From Saxidomus purpurata (taxonomy: Eukaryota > Mollusca > Bivalvia > Venerida > Veneridae): a DNA stretch of 64,000 nt. The stretch lies in the NCBI GenBank assembly GCA_022818135.1, contig JAFMSR010000008.1, forward strand, positions 27,936,003 to 28,000,002. The letters are read 5' to 3'. This document shows positions 57,716-64,000 of this stretch, piece by piece. Numbering within the stretch: position 1 is the first letter of the stretch; each line of letters begins with the position of its first letter. The position numbers were made by a program, and so were the translations under genes. The notes beneath the pieces were generated by a model, which was not told the origin of the DNA, searched no databases, and saw only the letters and a program-made list of their open reading frames with translations.

Positions 57716-57980
57716 TGTGGTTATCATCCCCGCCATGGCGGATGGGATTTGTAAATGGACTCCGCCCGTGTGTCCGTCACACTTTTGTCCGGAGCAAAAC
57801 AATGCAAGTATTCAAGGGATTTTATTCAAACTTTACACACATACAGAGGACATTGAGAGAAATCGCAGAATCGTGTCCTAGAATCCTAAACTCTGGTTTT
57901 GAGTTAATTCCCTTTATTGAGGTTTTGCATAAAACAATCTTTAGAGTAGAAGTGCGACTTTTACAAAAAGAAAGTTGAGG
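57716..57980 (+). repeat. Dispersed repeat F fragment
   Basis: Reads 'atccccgccatggcgg', 'ggactccgcccgtgtgtccg' and 'cacacttttgtccggagc', then a unit with 'aaactttacacacat' and 'gcgactttt'. The first part has the style of the terminal part of a bivalve tandem-core element with a degenerate GTCCG run. Only one copy is in the window, so the call rests on style. The 87-codon frame is probably repeat translation. Confidence 0.45.
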
Positions 57981-59330
57981 TGAATAACCCTCAACACGTT
58001 ATAATTACTAATATTTTATTAAATTAGAACTGAACCTTTACCATATCCCTTCCTCTCGCCTCAAATTGCTTGGTCACAGAAAGAGCACCTGGATTGGGGA
58101 TGGCCATGTCTAACATAGCTCTTGATATAACTTAAAATAAACAAATAATTGTTCAGATATCATTTTATACAGCAATGTATATTTTTGAGTACCTGTTACT
58201 GACGATAAAACATTTTGAATGTTCTGGCCAATTCAGTGGTTGTTTATATGCAAAATATATTAATATCTTTATCTAATTTTCAAAAAGTATGATCAAACAT
58301 TAAAAAGTATTCTTTAGTATTCTTAATAACTTTCAGATGAAGAAATAATGTCCTCTTAACCTAAGATAAAATAAACAAATAAACGTAGACATGTCCTAAA
58401 GAGGCAGCTAACAGAATGATACAAGGTAGTGCACACTTTATGGATGTTATATGTTCATAGAAAATACAATTTGATTAATTTGTACAGTAACTATGGCGTG
58501 TACAGATTTGGTCTTTTCCGTTTTATTAATCTGCATGTCTGTCCAAAGTGTGAGGCTGTTTTACAATAGGACAAACGTGGCTCAATTAAGATAACACAGT
58601 CTACAAATTGCTACATTTGTCACCATATTTGGCCATATATCTCCGCACATAGAATTTCATCTTTACAAGAACGGCTTTCTTTTAGACATCAATTGGTATG
58701 GATATGGTGTATTCAATCGTCTAGTAGATAATACCTTTCATATGTCATGTATTCAAAGTCTTCCATTGTCTTGAATAATGTAAAGCAGCTGACACATTTA
58801 ACGCATAAAACAGAAAATTACAGACACAGCTGAAGTGATAAATTGACACTTCCAGCCGGATAACAAAAAAAATTGACACCTCAAGCCGAAGAAGATGAGA
58901 AGAAGTATCTAAGCAAAATTTTCATGCATCTTTTTGTTTATTCTCAGACACTGGTTATAATGTATTTAGAAATTTTGTTACCGATAACATTTTCGGTGCA
59001 GCCATCTTGAGCTTTTGTTCGGAAGTTGGTAAACTGTCAAGATCCAATGAATTGTTTAGTACAATTGTCAGCATATTTTTGGATTTAAATTTTACTCTGT
59101 AAGTTACTTTTTAGTTGGATAATACCGAATGAAAGAGGTCTATAAAATGCTCTTGCGTTGTCAGTCTTTCGTAAATGGTCTTTTAATTTTTGAATCAGTA
59201 CGTAAATAATTTATATTTATCAACATAAAATGTAATATGTGTTGTCAGCTCCAAACTATAGTTAGTTATGAGTGTAGAGTGTTTGTACTTTCTCGAACAG
59301 TGAATAACAGTCAATATTTCGAGAAAATGT
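57981..59330. other. Unassigned AT-rich DNA
   Basis: No gene or repeat structure recognised. Confidence 0.45.
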
Positions 59331-59333
59331 GTA

Positions 59334-59390
59334 AGTGGCCGGTTAGCTTAGCCGGGAGAGCATTTGCCCTGTTAGGTTCGCCTATCGGTC
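59334..59390 (+). ncRNA. tRNA-like 5' half (A box), probable SINE relic
   Basis: 'gccggttagcttagccggga' contains TAGCTTAGCCG (59344-59354), an exact match to the pol III A-box consensus, followed by 'gagcatttgccctgt' as in tRNA-derived heads. No B box at the expected distance; 'ggttcgcctat' lies too close and is degenerate. The 106-codon frame across it is unsupported. Confidence 0.4.
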
Positions 59391-59449
59391 AGGGTGCACA
59401 TTTTACTCACCCTGTGACGTTTGGCACATTCGTACTGTATAAAGATACA

Positions 59450-60265
59450 AGAGGACCAAGATGCCCCTATATCGCTCACCTGACTACCATTGGCTATAAT
59501 ACAAGTGGTCATGATTTTAACATAATTCGTAGATGTCAACTACACAATGCTTCGTAACATTCGTAATATCTAAGCTCTGCCTGTGGGCCTTGTTTGTGTT
59601 TTAAAAGTTTCTCTACCTAAGTTTATGCCAATTCGGAAATCATGTGACCCCTAGAGGTGTCAATTTTGACCAGGGGATCATTATTTAAACGATCTTGGTA
59701 GAGCTTTACTGATCAATGCTAAATGCCAAATAACTAAGCTCCAGGCCTTGTGATTCAAAGTTGCTCGCACTCAGTTACCGTTTAATTTTTTTAACATAAT
59801 ATATAATTATACATAAACATAAAACTAAAGGCTAGAATCAAAATATAAGCAAAAATCTAGGTAGGAATTTGCAGAAATAGATTGAAATGTCAGTAACACG
59901 GCACCGCTACACTATATGTTATATTGAAATTTCAAAAGCGGTAGCATATGTTTTTAAATTTAGAGATATACATGACAGGAATTTATACTCGGGCCTTTTT
60001 ATATGACTATATGTTCAAAAATATGTTATTTTCACACAGTTTGAAGAATTTATTATACCAAAATCTGAGAGCGAACAGCTTAAAGAGGACATTTTAAAAT
60101 AGTTCCTATTTCAGCCTTTGTAAACCCAAGTGACTCCCCTTGAATAATCTTGGTAGAGATCCACTAAAAGTGCTACATTTAAAATATCTAAGCTCTTGGC
60201 CTTGTGGTTTAAGAGAAATCTTTTTTTAAATCTTTTTAGTTGACACAGCAACCAAAAAATATAGT
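59450..60265 (+). repeat. Family I element split by MITE G
   Basis: Starts 'gaggaccaagatgcccct' and 'atatcgctcacctgac'. I-type unit text 'aagctccaggccttgtga' stops at about 59756. After the G insertion, I text resumes near 60107 ('cagcctttgtaaacccaagt', 'cttggtagagatccacta', 'cttggccttgtggttt') and fades near 60265 at the 'gttgacacagcaacc' block. The terminal hairpin is missing. Confidence 0.7.
59757..60084 (-). mobile_element. MITE G, complete copy inside family I
   Basis: Reverse orientation. Left edge 'ttgctcgcactcagttaccg' and right edge 'aatctgagagcgaacagctt'. The interior has 'aaaggctagaatcaaaat', 'gcagaaatagattgaaatg' and 'acggcaccgctacacta'. About 328 bp. Confidence 0.8.
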
Positions 60266-60352
60266 TTTTGTTAATATCTTGTATCAGTAGACTTTGGAAT
60301 CTTGAGTTTACGATAATTGCAGGAACAGTTAAATGATTTCGTAGATAAAGTA

Positions 60353-60715
60353 TTAAAGAGGCACTCCCTACATTTAGCAGTTTGTATTTTCGAAACATAA
60401 GTTATGTGTTCAATGAACGTAGAATGATAAATAATTACAAATTCAAAGAAGAACCAATGGCGAAAATGCCTTAATTTACCACAATTTATTAATATAGAGA
60501 CTTTCTGTAATAAATCGCATCCACACATTAATTGCACAACATCGACTCTACATAGATAATTGAATGGTTTACGGTACCGCAGTTTATTTTAAACCGCTGA
60601 TTTTATCGATTACTTGGAATGCATAGTTAAAACTTAAAGGTTAAGTTATAATGCTTCAAGAGATTTTATTATTTATGTTTTGGAGGTTATTTAGTTGGCA
60701 TCAGTTAAAGGGTAG
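60353..60715 (-). mobile_element. MITE H, nearly complete copy
   Basis: TTAA 60353-60356 then 'agaggcactccctacat'. The interior matches the 28.84-kb copy throughout. It stops at 'catcagttaaagggtag', just short of the usual right terminus. The two short reverse frames over it are repeat. Confidence 0.75.
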
Positions 60716-60772
60716 AAGAAAGAAACCTGAATACATCTTTTCATGATTAAACTATTTAACACTTGCAAGGGG

Positions 60773-62431
60773 TCGAACGTGTACCGGTTCGATAAATTTT
60801 TAAGTCAGGTCTAAAAGTTTGATGGACTAAAATGGTGGCAATTTGGAGTGTAAACAAACTTTCAGGTCGGTATTTTTTAGCTCACCTGGCACAAAGTGCA
60901 AAAAAGATAGATCTAAGAAACGTTTAAAACATCTGGTTTTGAGTAAACATAGAGTTAATATATCATAACATAAAATTCATTTTCTAATCAAGTCATTACT
61001 GATGACATCAGAGAAATAAAATGAAATCGAGGCTGTCTAAACATGAATGTGTCCCACTGTGTATAAAACCAGTATGGATTCAGATTGGTTGCACATTGTG
61101 CACTGCAAGGCTAGGCACAACTCCCGATCGGGGTAAATCAGCGCGATTGGGCTAACATAGCTAGATCAAGCTAAATTTGAACAACAGAAAAGTGCAAACT
61201 CTTCAGTATCTGTTAAAGCACATGTCAATCTATTTCACTATATTTGTACAGTATGGTAACTTAGGTGAATATGAAACTTCCATTTCAATTTCATGTTGGT
61301 AAAAATCTAAAAAAATGTTTTTATCAGTTCTATTTTGTTAAACTCATTTTTTGTGGAAGAATCAAGATTATTAGAAAGAAGTGAACTGTTCTATTATTTA
61401 TGTTTTACCTTGATCAGGCTATTTCAACTTGATCAGACTATTTACCGCGGTCGGTTGTTATGCATGGTAAAGATAACAATAGTTTCTGATTTGTATGCAG
61501 ATCTAAAACGGTTACAATACTTCTAGAAAATGTCTAACGCTGATTTTACATGGCAATTATGACATTTCATTTATATGACACCGGACGGACGGACGGACGG
61601 AAAAATTAATAATAATCGACGGACCTAGAGCTATTTCCATGGCAGTACGGTGATATGCAACCCGCGTTACAACATGCATGTACCTTAACAGCAGCACCCG
61701 AGAAATTGATAATGCGGGGACGGGAGAGTATCTAGTATTCACGTCCAATCTCCACGCTCTCTATTCTACGTTTTACCATCTTGTAAAATTCACTTCAAAT
61801 CAAATCAAAATAGCAGCGGGTTATACACGGTATACGGAACTATGATCAATATGGATCTTATTGAATGATCCAAAGTGCACCGATCGTTTATAGCACAGTA
61901 GTGTTGAAATTAAGTAGAAATATTTTTAGAAGTTATTCTAGTATTTACGCTTTATGTCACATAGTGCAGGAACCAAAATTTATGCGTACAGTTATTTTAT
62001 CTAACGAATTGCCATGCATACAGTAAGGAAAACGGAAAATTCTACAGACGATGAACGATTGAGTATCAGTTTTCGTTTGGACCGTGAATGAAAAACAGAA
62101 AGACGTATTTCTATGCTAGAAGTAGAGGAACAAATGCTTGCAAATTATGGAAAATGTGTCATTTTTGAACTCGTGTCAAAGAGATGTTTACATTTGCAAC
62201 CATGAATGCATTCAATAACTTTTTCATCTTGTTGTATTTCGTGCTTTAAGTTGATTACTCATAAGCAGAAATAACGTCTCCACCAACTGCACAAGATGAT
62301 TAAAACATGCAGTGGGAAAAAATAAGAAAAAATATAAAAAAACAATCTTTCGGTTTGCTCAAATCCTTCCATTTTAGTCCATCAAACTTTTAGACCTGAC
62401 TTAAACATTTATCGAACCGGTACACGTTCGA
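60773..62431. mobile_element. Segment M bounded by 63-bp inverted repeats
   Basis: 60773-60835 matches the reverse complement of 62369-62431 with one mismatch in 63 bp (ends 'tcgaacgtgtaccggttcga', inner edge 'ttgatggactaaaatgg'). The 1.66-kb segment holds a reversed family I end fragment ('agctcacctggcacaaagtg', 60878 on), a GGACGGAC tract (about 61583-61600) and no convincing gene; the 63-codon frames at 61335 and 61557 are unsupported. It fits a non-autonomous DNA transposon or a foldback structure. No target duplication is obvious. Confidence 0.6.
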
Positions 62432-62532
62432 TCCATTGACTTGTACACATTTTATCGAGTGCAAATACAGTCTTGAAGAGAACAACAATATAAAATTAAA
62501 AATGATACACACGTTCTTTGTCTATGACTATT

Positions 62533-62680
62533 AGGATCTTACATGGTCTGCTGTGGGGGACTGGTTTTTTCCGACCAGAGGGAAAGCGGGGGGACAGGAG
62601 GAACCAAGCGAAGCGACTTCCCCCTACTTTCCCGAGGGACGGGAAAGCCCAGTCCTCCACAGTAGGCCATGCAAGATCCT
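62533..62680. repeat. 148-bp GC-rich hairpin element S
   Basis: Arms 62533-62564 and 62649-62680 pair over 32 bp with four mismatches (outer 'aggatctt' and 'aagatcct', inner 'ggactgg' and 'ccagtcc'). The spacer is GC-rich with 'gggaaagcggggggac' facing 'cttccccctactttccc'. It stands out against AT-rich flanks. The 68-codon frame over it is not a gene. Confidence 0.65.
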
Positions 62681-64000
62681 TTTTCTTGCATACTTAATTT
62701 GTTTTCATCGCAGTTTCTACGAGAAAACTCTTAATAGGCCCTATTATGTTGAGCGGTAAATCAAAACTTCATGTTGATTAAATATAATTCCCCGCATGGA
62801 ACCCCTTTGCGTAGGAAATTTGGTAGGTTCACACGTGAATTAACCACTGTTTATGTATCTAGCGCTAAAAACATATAATAGTGCTTGATCGCATCTAAAA
62901 CTGTACTTTATTTACGTTGCGAAACAAAAAAAAATTAATTAAATCCTAAACAGAAATTCTCCTGACGCACGTCCAGTTTACTTGATTAAGGTGGAATGCG
63001 CCTCAAACTTATTTCTCGAATTTCCTCATGAAATTTACACTGTGCATAATTCAGGATATTTCTGATTGAACCCCGCTTCCATTTGTTAGATAACTCTTAT
63101 GGTTTCTATGCTATTATGCTTCAAACATGGCCACTGACGTCACTTTTTGCACAGCACGCTATTTCATGTCATTTCTATGTTTTTCCTTCATCGCGCTTTA
63201 GATTTAAAATGAAATAACAATATGAAATAATATGATCATTGCATTTAAAACGTCCTACACAATGGTGTAAAATTCAATGGAAACGTTTTGACGCTTTCGA
63301 CGTTAGTCGCATTTTTGTGACGTCAGAACGGGAAAATTCTACAAGAGTCTTGCTATAAATTTTGCCTTAAAAGTTTTTTTATTCAAAATCTGCTCGATGA
63401 AAAAACGTATAATTTTGATATGGTATGTAAAAATAATTTTCCGTTTTTTTGAAACAATAAAAAAGATAGGTCACCGACTTCGTTAATTTACGATTTCACC
63501 AAGTTTCACCCCTACCCCAAACATTGTTTGAATGCTGTGATGAATTTGGGAGCTACACGTAACGTTTCTTTTTATTTTAAGGACAGGATTATTTGCGGAA
63601 AAGTTAATATTTTTCATTAGTAATTAATATATAAAGTTTTGCTTTGATAAAAGCTACACATGTTTTTCTTTCTGAAACAATTGATAGGTAAAAGTAATTT
63701 GCGAGCAGTGTTTTCTACAGCGTTTAAGCGGACTTACACGCTCGTGTCATGTACATAGTTACAGAAGTAATAGGTATACCTTCTCCGAAGAGACTTTGTG
63801 TCTAATTATGTTCGATGTTAAAGATGACAGAAAGTAAGTTTAAAATGTTCTGTATTATTTACATATCTATTACATATGAAAAGCGATACATGAAAATGTA
63901 ATTCTCATATTCTCACAACAAAACATATGGCTCCCGAAAACAGATCACCTGTTAATTGGATAGAAAAGTGTATAACACACATTTGTTCTACGACATCGGT
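62681..64000. other. Unassigned AT-rich DNA
   Basis: No gene seen. TGACGTCA sites lie at 63135-63142 and 63318-63325. No other structure recognised up to the window end. Confidence 0.45.

Noticed and set aside
1..64000. CRISPR array, rRNA, bacterial operon or phage content
   Set aside because: The tandem repeats have ~145-170 bp periods with related units rather than short repeats and unique spacers; no rRNA blocks or Shine-Dalgarno-led gene strings were seen.

Overview
This window looks like nuclear DNA from a bivalve mollusc, most plausibly a heterodont clam (inference). The sequence is AT-rich. It is full of dispersed repeats carrying TGACCTTGACC-type cores of about 145-170 bp, GGACGGAC microsatellites, and a family starting with a stem around 'gggccaagatggccc' followed by 'atatcgctcacct'. 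These features match the 'pearl'/BIV160-style repeat families described in bivalves. I see no bacterial-style operons, no rRNA, no intact tRNA, no CRISPR array, and no complete protein-coding gene. Nearly all open frames are short stop-to-stop accidents in AT-rich DNA. The window is best read as a gene-poor intergenic or large-intron region colonised by mobile elements.

Layout. 1-9.7 kb: seven tandem-core repeats (families A, B, C, D and I below), one 5'-truncated retroposon-like element (E) and a MITE fragment (G). 9.7-18.4 kb: MITEs nested in one another (12.2-12.8 and 15.0-16.1 kb), an inverted-repeat element O (13.5-14.0 kb) and two I elements. 18.4-28.8 kb: sparse, with a MITE H fragment, a small hairpin element K, a reverse-strand I element with a different core, a possible DNA element N, and a perfect 86-bp tandem duplication. 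28.8-32.7 kb: MITEs G and H. 34.6-35.85 kb: element J, with terminal inverted repeats of at least 50 perfect bp, a candidate 9-bp target duplication and a decayed reverse-strand frame resembling an SGNH/GDSL-type domain. 35.9 kb: a tRNA-derived pol III promoter-like sequence. 36.9-41.8 kb: repeats L and B, a fragment of E, and a pair of related coding-like blocks (R). 43-54 kb: mostly featureless apart from three G copies. 55.2-57.1 kb: a decayed pogo/Tigger-type transposase pseudogene, interrupted by E. 59.3-62.7 kb: an I element split by a G insertion, an H copy, a 1.66-kb segment bounded by 63-bp inverted repeats (M), and a 148-bp hairpin (S).

How the parts relate. G and H both sit at TTAA sites and have TIRs beginning AG, so one TTAA-specific transposase supplied from elsewhere may have moved both (inference). 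E copies share one AT-rich 3' tail and have variable 5' ends, as expected for target-primed reverse transcription. The tandem-core families share one plan: a nucleosome-length repeat core, a GGAC-type microsatellite and a 3'-terminal hairpin. Helitron-like non-autonomous elements have this plan. Element J is the most unusual object here. Family letters are local labels, not database names.
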